Below, piece after piece: positions 8,806 through 17,209 of a stretch of 45,520 nt of DNA. How positions within the stretch are numbered: the stretch's first letter is position 1; every line of letters begins with the position of its first letter. The notes beneath the pieces are model-generated. The model searched no databases, was not told the DNA's origin, and worked only from the letters and a program-made list of their open reading frames with translations. The DNA is taken from the NCBI GenBank assembly GCA_020853635.1, contig JADYYN010000264.1, forward strand, positions 1 through 45,520. The letters run 5' to 3'. The DNA is from Gemmatimonadaceae bacterium (lineage in GTDB: Bacteria > Gemmatimonadota > Gemmatimonadetes > Gemmatimonadales > Gemmatimonadaceae). The position numbers and the translations under genes were made by a program.

Positions 8806-9534
8806 CTAGCTGATATTGTCGCGCATCTCTGCAGGTATGGCAGCTACGAGAAGGGAGAACTCATCACGCGCAATTGGTGAGGAGGTCCGTTCGTGGAAAA
8901 CATCCATTGCTGATCTTCCAAGCTCCGCAACCACCAACTCTTGGACCGCTAAGTCGGGACTGAGGCTGTATCGCTGGCAGAGCCTTAGCGCTTTGGCAGC
9001 AAGACTCCTGCGCGAGACAAGCGAACAGTGCTGAAGGCTCAAAACTCCTGTCTTAATTGTCTGAATGAAGCCGTACTCGTAGAAGGCTCCACTGGACGTA
9101 ATCACAGCTGTGTCTAAGGAAAGCGAAGCAGATCGCGCAACTGCGCGAAAACGGTTTGAATCGCGAACTAAACCACCCGTGACACCCACAGTCTCAGAGA
9201 CAGACCACAGGTCCGCATCGAACCTCGCAAGCCTGAGGCGCATTCCCCCCAGTCGGGTAGTGGCGAGCGCACGAACACAGGAGGCTCCCTCTGCCCATTC
9301 CTGGAGCAGAGCTTCCAACTCATGCTTACCCGCACTTACCACTATGTCCACATCTCGAGGTGCTGCGGCATCCCGCAGAATCCAGCCGCGTACGGCCCCT
9401 CCCACTATGGCCCAGTGTCGGCGTCGGGACCGCACAAAGCGCAGCAAGTCGCCCAGTTCGCTATACTCGCGGAGAGCGTTTGCCAGTCCCTCGACGGCTC
9501 GTTCCCTCGCCTCAGCACTCGAGATTGCCGTCAT
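8806..9534 (-). CDS. Pol-beta-superfamily nucleotidyltransferase paired with a dGTPase
   Basis: This 242-residue protein has a nucleotidyltransferase head near residues 42-125. WAIVGGAVRGW is the GG motif, PRDVDIVV supplies the two metal-binding Asp residues, and RFDADLW probably supplies the third. The layout resembles the head of CCA-adding enzymes (GGAVRD, DID), but the protein is much shorter than a CCA enzyme. The second half is helical (AAKALRLCQRYSLSPDLAVQ) and of unknown fold. The ATG at 9534 shares one base with the dGTPase stop (TGATG); a GTG one codon earlier would give a GTGA overlap. The substrate is unknown; modification of a tRNA, a nucleotide or the partner protein are all possible. 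Confidence 0.75.
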   Translation of the reverse strand: MTAISSAEARERAVEGLANALREYSELGDLLRFVRSRRRHWAIVGGAVRGWILRDAAAPRDVDIVVSAGKHELEALLQEWAEGASCVRALATTRLGGMRLRLARFDADLWSVSETVGVTGGLVRDSNRFRAVARSASLSLDTAVITSSGAFYEYGFIQTIKTGVLSLQHCSLVSRRSLAAKALRLCQRYSLSPDLAVQELVVAELGRSAMDVFHERTSSPIARDEFSLLVAAIPAEMRDNIS

Positions 9535-10832
9535 CACAGGGACACACCAGAGAGCTTTTGATACAAGTCCACCGCATAGCGATCGGTCATTCCCGAAACG
9601 TAGTCAACCACTCTTCGAATATTGCTGGCCTCCGAGTCCTCAGAGAACGAGCCCTCCCACATCAGAGGCTCGGGAACGGTCGCCCCGAGCTTCGACCCGA
9701 GCCGCACCTCGTCATGGAACGCATCAAGAAGGCCTTCGATTGCCTTCTTCCCGCCCGCTTCAACTCGAACGATTGCTGGATCACCGAAAATCTTCGAATC
9801 TTCAAGCTTCTTTATCGCCGCGTAGAGTCCTGCTAGGCTCGACTCCTTTATTAGCTCACCTGTCTGTTTGCCGCTGCAGAGAGCGTCGATCCGACTGATG
9901 AACTCGTTCTCGCAAGCCTTTGCGAAGGCCGTGGTCGCATGAACCCTAAAGTGCTGGTATGCTCGCAGTTCCTTTTCGCTCTGGGAGCTTCCAGCGCACG
10001 CGCTCAGACGTAGGTCCATCTCACGGAGCAGTTCCTTAGACTTAGAGCCACCCTCGTTCTCCAAGACTCCGCGCATCTCTTCGTAGGACACCAACTTCAG
10101 CTTGATTGCGTCCTCTATATCAACCAGCCGATTAACAATGTCATCCGCCGCTTCTACCAAGTAGGAGAGCGGATGTCGCTGACCCACCTCCAGTCCGACA
10201 CTCTCGGCTACGGCTTCGTACGCGGGCCGCTCGGACGACATCACACTCCATTTCCCGCGATTTCGTAGGCTCCCGTCCTCGGGAATATTTGACAGGCTAG
10301 GAGTCGAGGGATACTTGAGCGTCGCCGCTAGGCAGGCGGTCGTGAGATTGAGGCCGTAAGGCTTACCGTGATGTTGGAGACGAGTCGCAATCCGAAAACC
10401 CTGTGCATTTCCGTCGAAGCAGCGCTGATCGGCTGGCGCCCCGACCTTGTCTGCCCACCTTCTGATTGCCAGCTCCCCTTCATGTCCGAACGGCGGATTG
10501 CCAATATCGTGAAGCAAGCACGCGGATGCGACGATTCGACCAAACGACTCAACCGAGTCCTCAACACCAATCTCTCCAGCCAGCTTCTTCGCAACCACGC
10601 GCCCCATCCGTTCACCCACCACCGCGACTTCCACGGAATGCGTCAGCCGGCGACGGACGAAGTCGGTTGCAGCCAAGGGACTAACTTGGGTCTTGTCCTG
10701 CAAGCGACGAAATGAGGAAGAGAATACGACTCTGTAATAGTCCGACAAAAAATCGTTACCTTCGTCGCCGCTCTCCGCGGGCGCGCCGTCCCTAAGTCGT
10801 TTCCTGTTAAGCAGTTGAGCCCAACTAGCCAT
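9534..10832 (-). CDS. dGTPase-like dNTP triphosphohydrolase (HD domain)
   Basis: This 432-residue protein matches the Dgt family, which splits dNTPs to deoxynucleosides and triphosphate. The family N-terminal motif YYRVVFSSSFRRLQDKTQV is followed by RRRLTHSVEVA (first metal His near residue 64). LLHDIGNPPFGHEGE near residue 112 holds the HD pair and the downstream His. A GGGAG lies about 6 nt before the ATG. dGTPases can act as antiphage enzymes by draining dNTPs, and the location in a defence island fits that. It heads a two-gene operon with the nucleotidyltransferase. A housekeeping role is the alternative. Confidence 0.85.
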   Translation of the reverse strand: MASWAQLLNRKRLRDGAPAESGDEGNDFLSDYYRVVFSSSFRRLQDKTQVSPLAATDFVRRRLTHSVEVAVVGERMGRVVAKKLAGEIGVEDSVESFGRIVASACLLHDIGNPPFGHEGELAIRRWADKVGAPADQRCFDGNAQGFRIATRLQHHGKPYGLNLTTACLAATLKYPSTPSLSNIPEDGSLRNRGKWSVMSSERPAYEAVAESVGLEVGQRHPLSYLVEAADDIVNRLVDIEDAIKLKLVSYEEMRGVLENEGGSKSKELLREMDLRLSACAGSSQSEKELRAYQHFRVHATTAFAKACENEFISRIDALCSGKQTGELIKESSLAGLYAAIKKLEDSKIFGDPAIVRVEAGGKKAIEGLLDAFHDEVRLGSKLGATVPEPLMWEGSFSEDSEASNIRRVVDYVSGMTDRYAVDLYQKLSGVSL

Positions 10833-10963
10833 AAATGTCTCCCGCTGGAGTTCCGCCTACTCCCCACACCGAAGTAATACCGAAATTAGGCTCCGCTACG
10901 AGGAACCCGCAAGTCATGTTAATCGACGTACTGGTCAAGCACTTGGTGCTGCCGTTCACTTGG

Positions 10964-13057
10964 TCAGCCGACGCGGAAGAGTTCAAGCGCCCTCCCATAC
11001 CCCCGCCGAAGTATCCCTTGCATCGCCTTATACGCCGGCTTCTTCAACTCCGGATCCTCCGCCAACACCCGCTCCGCCACCCCCCGAGCCACCTCCGACA
11101 ACTCCTCATCCTTGAGCGGATCCGCCACACGAAAAGTGGGCACCCCCGACTGCCGCTCCCCAAACAAATCCCCCATCCCTCGCAACCGAAGGTCTTCTCG
11201 GGCGATCTCGAATCCGTCCTCGGTGTCCATAAACACCTGCAACCGCCCCATCGCCTCCTCCCCCACATCCCCCAGCAGCACACAGAACGACTCCAACCCC
11301 GCCCCACGCCCCACCCTTCCTCTCATCTGATGCAGCTGCGACAGTCCGAACCGCTCCGGATGCTCGATCAACATCACCGTCGCATTCGGCACATCGATCC
11401 CCACCTCGATCACCGTCGTCGCAACCAGCACGTCCAAAGCACCATCACGAAACGCCCGCATCACACTGTCCTTCTCGTCCGCGCCCATCTTCCCGTGCAG
11501 CAACGCCACGCGCCGCCCATGCAGCGCGCCCGCCGTGAGTTCCTCGAACGCCGACGTCGCCGCCTTGAGCGCGACCTTCTCCGAGTCCTCCACCAGCGGA
11601 TACACCACGTAGGCCTGCCGGCCCGCGACGATCTGCCGGTTCACGAACGCGAACACCTTCTCGCGTGCCGATTCCGGCCGGAGCGCCGTCGTCACCGGCT
11701 CGCGGCCCGGCGGACGCTCGTCGAGCAACGACACCTCCAGGTCCCCGTACATCGTCAGCGCCAGTGAACGCGGGATCGGCGTCGCAGACATCAGCAGCAC
11801 ATCGGGCTTGAGTGCCGCACCGCGCGCCTCCATCAACACGCGACGCTGATCCACACCGAACCGGTGCTGCTCGTCGATTATCGCGAGGCCCAACTTCGCG
11901 AACTTGGTCCCCTCGGCTACCAACGCGTGTGTGCCCACGGCGATCAACGGCTCACCACTCTCCAGGCGCGTCGCCGCCAGCTTACGCTCCTTCGCCGAGC
12001 GTGAGCCGGTGATCAGCACCGGCACGATCCCCAGCGGCGCGAGCAGGCGGTCCAAGGTGCGCGCATGCTGCTCGGCCAACAACTCGGTGGGCGCCATGAA
12101 CGCCACCTGATAGCCGTTCTCCATCGCGAGGAGCGCGGCGAACACGGCCACCACCGTCTTGCCCGCGCCCACATCGCCCTGCAGCAGGCGATGCATCTTA
12201 TGCGGCGCACACATGTCGGCGACGATCTCGCGCACCGAGCGCACCTGCGCCTTGGTGAGCTGGAACGGCAGCGCCTCGCGGAACTTGCTCGTGAGGTCCT
12301 TCTTGTTCACGAACGTGATGCCGTCGCGCGCCTGCTGCGCGATCTGCCGCGCTCGGCGATGCAGGATGTGCACGAACAGCAGTTCCTCGAACGCCAATCG
12401 TGCGCGCCCCGCGAGTGCACTCGCCAGACTCGTCGGCCGGTGCACCGCCGCCAGCGCCTCCCGCAGCGACGGCACCTTGGCCTCCTGCAACATCCACGGC
12501 GGGAGATACTCCTCCACCTGCGGCAACAGTTGATCGAGATGTGTCTCGATGAGTCCGCGGATCTGCTTGAACGACAGCCCTTCGGTCGCCGGATACACCG
12601 CGAGCACGCGACCGCCACTGGTGCCATCGGCATCTTTGCCCAAGTTGACGAACTCGCGCGGCGCGAGCTGACGCCCGTGGAAGAACCGCACGGGGCCGCT
12701 CAGCAGCAGCACATCATCCGTGTTGATGGAGCGGTCGAGCCAAGGCTGCCCCGGCCAACCCACTTCGATCAGCCCGCTCGCGTCCTGCACCACGGCCTGG
12801 AACACGCGCAGCCCTTTGCGCGTGGGCAGGATGCCCTTGCTGATCACCGTGCCGATCACGGTCGCGTCATCGCCCACCCGCAGTCGCGCGATCTGCTGCA
12901 CGGTGCTCGCGTCTTCATATCGATGGGGGATATGGAAGAGCAGGTCGCGCGCGGTGAAGATGTTCAGGCGATTCAACAACTCCGCGCGGCGCGGGCCGAC
13001 CCCCTTGAGGTAGGTGACCGGCGTCTCGAGCGTGAGCCGCCCCGCGGTGGCCGTCAC
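10964..13057 (-). CDS. recG: ATP-dependent DNA helicase RecG
   Basis: This 697-residue protein remodels stalled replication forks and branched DNA. The N-terminal wedge region starts TPVTYLKGVGPRRAELLNRL. Helicase motif I is GDVGAGKTVVAVFAAL, motif II is IIDEQHRFGVDQR, motif III is LLMSATPIPRSLAL, and motif VI is QLHQMRGRVGRG. Length is normal for the family. The GTG start overlaps the ftsY stop by 4 nt (GTGA), so the two genes are co-transcribed. An internal piece of a recG copy lies decayed at 8530-8760. Confidence 0.97.
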   Translation of the reverse strand: MTATAGRLTLETPVTYLKGVGPRRAELLNRLNIFTARDLLFHIPHRYEDASTVQQIARLRVGDDATVIGTVISKGILPTRKGLRVFQAVVQDASGLIEVGWPGQPWLDRSINTDDVLLLSGPVRFFHGRQLAPREFVNLGKDADGTSGGRVLAVYPATEGLSFKQIRGLIETHLDQLLPQVEEYLPPWMLQEAKVPSLREALAAVHRPTSLASALAGRARLAFEELLFVHILHRRARQIAQQARDGITFVNKKDLTSKFREALPFQLTKAQVRSVREIVADMCAPHKMHRLLQGDVGAGKTVVAVFAALLAMENGYQVAFMAPTELLAEQHARTLDRLLAPLGIVPVLITGSRSAKERKLAATRLESGEPLIAVGTHALVAEGTKFAKLGLAIIDEQHRFGVDQRRVLMEARGAALKPDVLLMSATPIPRSLALTMYGDLEVSLLDERPPGREPVTTALRPESAREKVFAFVNRQIVAGRQAYVVYPLVEDSEKVALKAATSAFEELTAGALHGRRVALLHGKMGADEKDSVMRAFRDGALDVLVATTVIEVGIDVPNATVMLIEHPERFGLSQLHQMRGRVGRGAGLESFCVLLGDVGEEAMGRLQVFMDTEDGFEIAREDLRLRGMGDLFGERQSGVPTFRVADPLKDEELSEVARGVAERVLAEDPELKKPAYKAMQGILRRGYGRALELFRVG

Positions 13058-13986
13058 CCCTCCAACAACTCGCGCGCGAACGTCGCCGCGTCGAACGCCA
13101 CCAGGTCCGCCGCCTGCTCGCCCATGCCGATGAACTTCACCGGCACGTCGATCGCCTCGTGCACCGCGAGCACCACGCCACCGCGCGCGGTGCCATCGAG
13201 CTTGGTGACCACCAGCCCCGTCACCGGCACCGCGGCCGAGAAGATCTCCGCCTGCTGCACCGCGTTCTGCCCCACGGTGCCGTCGAGCACCAGTAGCGCC
13301 TCGTGCGGCGCGCCGGGGAGTCGCTTCTCCACCACGCGCTGCACCTTCTTGAGTTCGTCCATGAGCGCGCTGCTCGTGTGCAGGCGCCCGGCCGTGTCGA
13401 TGATGACCACGTCCACGTTGCGCGCCACACCCGCGTCGATCGCCTGCCAGGCCAGCGCACCGGGATCACCACCGGGTGAGCCGCCCACGAACTCCGCACC
13501 CGTGCGTTCGGCCCACACACGCAGTTGATCGATCGCCCCCGCACGGAACGTGTCACCCGCGCCAAGCAGCACCGACTTGCCCTCGGCGCGCAGCTTGGAG
13601 GCGAGATTGCCGATGAACGTCGTCTTCCCCGCCCCGTTCACGCCGAGCACCATGATCACCGCGGGTTTGCTCGCGGGGAGATGCAGCGTGGGGTCGGACT
13701 TGCCGCTGCGCAGCGCCTGTTCGATCCCCGTGCGGAGCGCACCGAGGAACTCGTCCTGCGACTTCACCGTCCCGCGCGTGGCCTGATGCTTCACGGCATC
13801 GACGAGCCGCAGCGTGACCGGCACACCGAAGTCCGACTCGAGGAGCATCTGTTCGAGTTGTTCGAGCGAGCCCTGGTCCACCCCACCGCGCGCGATCACC
13901 GCGACGTCGGTCAGCGCGATGTCCTTGATGCGCTGCCAGAGCGACTTGCGGGGGGCGTCGTCTTTTTTGCGGAAGAGGAGGGCCAT
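13054..13986 (-). CDS. ftsY: Signal recognition particle receptor FtsY
   Basis: This 310-residue GTPase docks SRP-ribosome complexes at the membrane for co-translational insertion. The NG domain is clear: GVNGAGKTTFIGNLASKL (G1), GAGDTFRAGAIDQLRVW, VVIIDTAGRLH (G3), VVTKLDGTARGG (G4) and the C-terminal GMGEQAADLVAFDA. I start at the ATG giving MALLFRKKDD; upstream in-frame codons overlap the small gene before it and look non-conserved. There is no long acidic A domain, which is common in bacteria with short FtsY. It overlaps recG by 4 nt. Confidence 0.95.
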   Translation of the reverse strand: MALLFRKKDDAPRKSLWQRIKDIALTDVAVIARGGVDQGSLEQLEQMLLESDFGVPVTLRLVDAVKHQATRGTVKSQDEFLGALRTGIEQALRSGKSDPTLHLPASKPAVIMVLGVNGAGKTTFIGNLASKLRAEGKSVLLGAGDTFRAGAIDQLRVWAERTGAEFVGGSPGGDPGALAWQAIDAGVARNVDVVIIDTAGRLHTSSALMDELKKVQRVVEKRLPGAPHEALLVLDGTVGQNAVQQAEIFSAAVPVTGLVVTKLDGTARGGVVLAVHEAIDVPVKFIGMGEQAADLVAFDAATFARELLEG

Positions 13987-13990
13987 GAGC

Positions 13991-14170
13991 TTACTGCGCG
14001 ACGAAAGACGGCTCGTCGGACGCTTCGAAGTACTCGAGGCCGCCGGCTTCGCGGAGGGCTTCGATGCCCTTAATGAACTCGTCGGCAAACGCGATCCTAT
14101 CGTCCGACAGGGACGTCGGGGTGGGCGCAGCCGATTTCGCAGTTTTCGATTTGGGTTTCCGCTTCGGCAT
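13991..14170 (-). CDS. Small basic/acidic hypothetical protein upstream of ftsY
   Basis: This 59-residue protein begins MPKRKPKSKTAKSAAP, then has an amphipathic helical part (DDRIAFADEFIKGIEALREA) and an acidic end. It stops 4 nt before the ftsY start, so it is probably translated with ftsY. I recognise no family. The ATG at 14170 was preferred to an upstream in-frame codon at 14224, because the Lys-rich stretch looks like a natural N-terminus. A TACACT hexamer 13 nt before the ATG could be a -10 element. Confidence 0.55.
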   Translation of the reverse strand: MPKRKPKSKTAKSAAPTPTSLSDDRIAFADEFIKGIEALREAGGLEYFEASDEPSFVAQ

Positions 14171-14245
14171 GGTGTCTTGGTTTAGTGTAGAGGCAAGATA
14201 CCGCCGAGTGACTTCAAGAACCAAACGTATTCCGCTGGCGCGCGT

Positions 14246-15841
14246 TTACCGCAACCCGATCTTTCTCCGCAGCAACCATTCCGCGCACAGCGCCAGAATC
14301 GCAATCGCCGCCAACCACCACGCCCCCAGCGCCCGCGGCGCCTGATCCACCGGCACCCCATCGCCAACGGCCCCTTCCTGCACCGTCGCTCGCCGCGGCA
14401 CGTACTCACTCCGCCCCGCCCCGCCCGCACTCGCCCGCGCTGCCGCCGAGGCCGCCGCACGCGGATCCGCGCCCACCCAGTCGAAGATGCTGCCCCAGAC
14501 GGCATTGAACGCATCCGCCGACCGGCCACCGCGGAGCTTCCACCGCCACAACCCCGACGCCGGGATCAACGCCGACCGCCGCGCGCCGTCCTCGAGGAAC
14601 ACCACCCCGCGCTCGTCGAAGCGTCGCGCCCGACGCGCGAGCACCGCAGAGAACCCGCGACCCGTCACGGACGTCACATCCAGCGGCGGCAGCGAGTCCC
14701 ACGGCACTCCGGCCAGCGTCGCCGCGAGGGGCGAGTCGCCCGTGCCCACCGGGTAGTAGTCGTCCGGCACCGTGGGCGGGACCACCAGCACCAACGCGCG
14801 TTTGGTGAGCGTGCGCGGCGCGCCGAAGATCGCCGTGTCACCGTGCAGCACCAGCAGCGGCGCGGCCGCGGCCGCCGCGCGCACGGCCTGCTCGGTCACG
14901 GGGCGCAGTGAGCCGTCCACACGCCACTGCCCGGGCGCCACGCGCCAGAAGCCCTGCACCGGCCCGCGCCGCGTGCCGCGCAGCACCGCCAGCGCAAAAC
15001 GCGCGTCCTGGTCCGGGCTGCTCGATATGAACGTCGCTGCCGCAGCACCCGACACCACCAGTTCCGCGCTCGCCGTATCGTTTTCCTGCACGGCATCGGC
15101 GCTGCCGAGTGCGGCCGCGAGCTTCCGCGTCGCATCACTGGCCGGAACGGGCACGGCCACTCGCACCTCGCGCTCCTCGAACGGCTCCAGCGCGCTCACC
15201 GGCGTGGTCTCGATCACCCGCGCGTCGAGCGAGAGTGTGAGCGTAGTCGCCGCTGACCCCGCCGCCCCGGCCTTGGCCAACACGCGCACGGTGATGGTAT
15301 CGCCACCCAGCGCGCCGCCCGGCGCGTCGAGCAGGGCGATCGCCACGTCCGGCCGCGGCGCCGACCCCAACACGCGCACCGCCGAGCCGCGCGGCAGGCG
15401 CGCGACCCGCTCGGGGTCGTCGATCGCGCCGTCGGTCACCAGCACCAGCGGCCGACCCACGGCCATCGCCGCGTCGACCAGCGCGCCCACGCGCGAACTG
15501 CGGTCGCGTGGTACGGTCGGCAAGGAATCGCTACGCACGGTGTCGCCGAACAGCAGCACGGAGTCGGCCCCCGCCGCGATCACGGAATCGACCACCTCAC
15601 GCGCCCGCGCCCAGCCCTCGGCGCCGCCGGCCGTCGCCCAGCTCGCCGAGGCGTCCACACCCACCCACGGGCTGAGCGGGCGGCTGGGGCCTAGGGGGGC
15701 ATTCAATAGAAGGGCCACCACGGCCGTTCCGGCGAGCGCACGGAGCGCGAACACCTGCACCGCACGGCCAGCGGGCCGAAGGCGGTACGTGAGGACCGCG
15801 AGGCCGAAGCCTGCGAGGAGGGCGAGGATCCAGGTGAACAT
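14246..15841 (-). CDS. Membrane-anchored von Willebrand A-like protein
   Basis: This 531-residue protein starts with hydrophobic segments (TWILALLAGFGLAVL and a second at about 33-50). WVGVDASASW near residue 59 is a DxSxS MIDAS-like motif, and VLVTDGAIDD lies about 75 residues later; both suggest a von Willebrand factor A fold. The centre holds probable beta-rich domains. The C-terminus has another membrane helix (WWLAAIAILALCAEWLL) followed by RRKIGLR. The layout resembles BatA-type or other aerotolerance-family membrane proteins, but I cannot name a subfamily. It sits between the M23 peptidase and ftsY, so a cell-envelope role is plausible. Confidence 0.6.
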   Translation of the reverse strand: MFTWILALLAGFGLAVLTYRLRPAGRAVQVFALRALAGTAVVALLLNAPLGPSRPLSPWVGVDASASWATAGGAEGWARAREVVDSVIAAGADSVLLFGDTVRSDSLPTVPRDRSSRVGALVDAAMAVGRPLVLVTDGAIDDPERVARLPRGSAVRVLGSAPRPDVAIALLDAPGGALGGDTITVRVLAKAGAAGSAATTLTLSLDARVIETTPVSALEPFEEREVRVAVPVPASDATRKLAAALGSADAVQENDTASAELVVSGAAAATFISSSPDQDARFALAVLRGTRRGPVQGFWRVAPGQWRVDGSLRPVTEQAVRAAAAAAPLLVLHGDTAIFGAPRTLTKRALVLVVPPTVPDDYYPVGTGDSPLAATLAGVPWDSLPPLDVTSVTGRGFSAVLARRARRFDERGVVFLEDGARRSALIPASGLWRWKLRGGRSADAFNAVWGSIFDWVGADPRAAASAAARASAGGAGRSEYVPRRATVQEGAVGDGVPVDQAPRALGAWWLAAIAILALCAEWLLRRKIGLR

Positions 15842-15844
15842 TGG

Positions 15845-15867
15845 CGACCGCGAAGTATACGCGGTCG
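15845..15867 (-). promoter_or_regulatory. Inverted repeat around a -10-like TATACT, upstream of the vWA gene
   Basis: The arms CGACCGCG and CGCGGTCG are a perfect 8-bp inverted repeat. The 7-nt centre on the minus strand reads TATACTT, a good -10 hexamer, 12 nt before the vWA start codon. It could be an operator over a promoter, or simply a hairpin after the M23 gene. No -35 is obvious. Confidence 0.35.
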
Positions 15868-15881
15868 GGGGCGGTTCGGTT

Positions 15882-15902
15882 GTCCCGCGAGACGCGCGGG
15901 AC
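15882..15902 (-). terminator. Hairpin at the end of the M23 peptidase gene
   Basis: GTCCCGCG and CGCGGGAC form a perfect 8-bp stem with a 5-nt loop (AGACG on the plus strand), starting 9 nt after the M23 stop. No T-run follows, so it may be a weak, RNA-stabilising or factor-assisted terminator. Confidence 0.4.
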
Positions 15903-15910
15903 GAACGGCG

Positions 15911-17209
15911 CTAGCTGCGGGGCGGCAGCGGCGTTGCCCCGGGGGCGGCTGCCGGCGCGTTCTCCGTCGCCTGCTCAGCGTGCACCACACCCGCCGGCTG
16001 ATCCAGCGCGAACACGGCCGCAGCACGGATGCGATCGAACAGCGCGAGATCCTTCCCACCAAGTGGCGGCCCCGCACTCGCCTGCAACGCACGGCGCGGA
16101 TCGCGCTGCACACCGTTCACCAGCACTTCAAAGTGCAGATGCGGCCCGGTGGCCAAGCCCGTCATGCCCACGTAGCCGATGGTCGTGCCGATCTCCACAC
16201 GCGCACCCGTGCGCGTGCCGGTCGCATACCCGCGCAGGTGGCCGTAACGCGTCACGAAGCCGTTGGGATGCCGCACTTCGACCGTGTTGCCGTAGCCGCC
16301 CTTGCGGCCCACGAACGTCACGACGCCATCGCCGATGGTACGCACCGGCGTGCCCGCGTCAGCGGCGTAGTCCATGCCCTGGTGATTGCGGAACGTGCCG
16401 AGCACTGGATGCTTGCGGCGACCGAAGTTGCTGGAGATGCGACGGAACGAGAGCGGCGCACGCAGAAAGCTCGCCGCGAGCGACCGGCCCTGCTGGTCGT
16501 AGTACTTGCTGCGGCCGTTGTCGACGTCCATGCGGATGGCCTGCACTTCGCTGCCCGCGCGTTGCAGGCCCGCCGCGATCACCGTGCCGATGCGCACTGC
16601 GCCGGTCTCCAGCGACTGGCGCTCGAACAACACGCGCACTTCATCGCCCTGCTGCAACTCGCGCGACATGTCCACGCGGTATTCGTAGATGTCGGCGATG
16701 TTCCACGCGAGTTCCTGCCGCGCGCGCGCATTGAGCACATCCTTGGCGCCGGCTTCGACGGCTTCGTACAACGAGCTCGTCACCACGCCGCGCACCACCA
16801 GCGTGTCGGTCTTCCAAACGAGGCGTTCGTCCACCGAGAGCCAGGACGAATCCTGCTTGAACACCTTCACGATGCGATCGAGTGCGAGATAGAACCGCAC
16901 TTCGCTCGGCACGTGCGTCGTGGAATCGCCGCTCACTTCCACGCGCAATCCCGCCGGAATGCGACGCGGGTCGAGCGGCGATGCCGCGATCACGTTGGCC
17001 GCCTCTTTGGAGTCGAGGCCGCGCTTCAACAATACTTCAGTGAGCGTCTGTCCCGACGCGAGCGTGTCGTTGAGGAACCAGCGCTGCGGCTCGGTGGGCG
17101 CTGCGAAGCGGTCGCCCGGACGTCCCGGACGCGGAGCCGGTAAACGAAGTGCGGCGATCGCGAGACCGACGATCACCGCACTGGTGACGAAGCGACCGAC
17201 GCCCTTCAT
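15911..17209 (-). CDS. M23-family peptidoglycan endopeptidase coupled to ftsZ
   Basis: This 432-residue protein has an N-terminal membrane anchor or signal segment (FVTSAVIVGLAIAAL). A region about residues 50-95 (SGQTLTEVLLKRGLDSKEAA) resembles the OapA/LysM-like part of such enzymes. The C-terminal M23 domain has the zinc motifs: HQGMDYAADAGTPV (HxxxD), YGHLRGYATG, and GPHLHFEVLVNG (HxH). All metal residues look intact, so it is probably an active DD- or LD-endopeptidase rather than an EnvC-like activator. The ATG shares one base with the ftsZ stop (TGATG), indicating translational coupling to division. Confidence 0.9.
   Translation of the reverse strand: MKGVGRFVTSAVIVGLAIAALRLPAPRPGRPGDRFAAPTEPQRWFLNDTLASGQTLTEVLLKRGLDSKEAANVIAASPLDPRRIPAGLRVEVSGDSTTHVPSEVRFYLALDRIVKVFKQDSSWLSVDERLVWKTDTLVVRGVVTSSLYEAVEAGAKDVLNARARQELAWNIADIYEYRVDMSRELQQGDEVRVLFERQSLETGAVRIGTVIAAGLQRAGSEVQAIRMDVDNGRSKYYDQQGRSLAASFLRAPLSFRRISSNFGRRKHPVLGTFRNHQGMDYAADAGTPVRTIGDGVVTFVGRKGGYGNTVEVRHPNGFVTRYGHLRGYATGTRTGARVEIGTTIGYVGMTGLATGPHLHFEVLVNGVQRDPRRALQASAGPPLGGKDLALFDRIRAAAVFALDQPAGVVHAEQATENAPAAAPGATPLPPRS

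Larger units (their letters stand above)
5395..10963. other. Accessory (defence) island between iorB and recG
   Basis: By eye the base composition drops at about 5400 and rises again in recG; I did not compute it. The interval begins where iorB loses its conserved tail and ends at the recG stop codon. It holds an ABC-three-component system, a decayed recG fragment and a dGTPase/nucleotidyltransferase operon, all on the minus strand. No integrase, transposase, tRNA target or clear flanking direct repeat was found, so the mechanism of acquisition is unknown and the ends are approximate. Confidence 0.6.

Noticed and set aside
5395-10963. Prophage or integrative element
   Set aside because: No integrase, phage structural gene, transposase or convincing flanking repeat was found.
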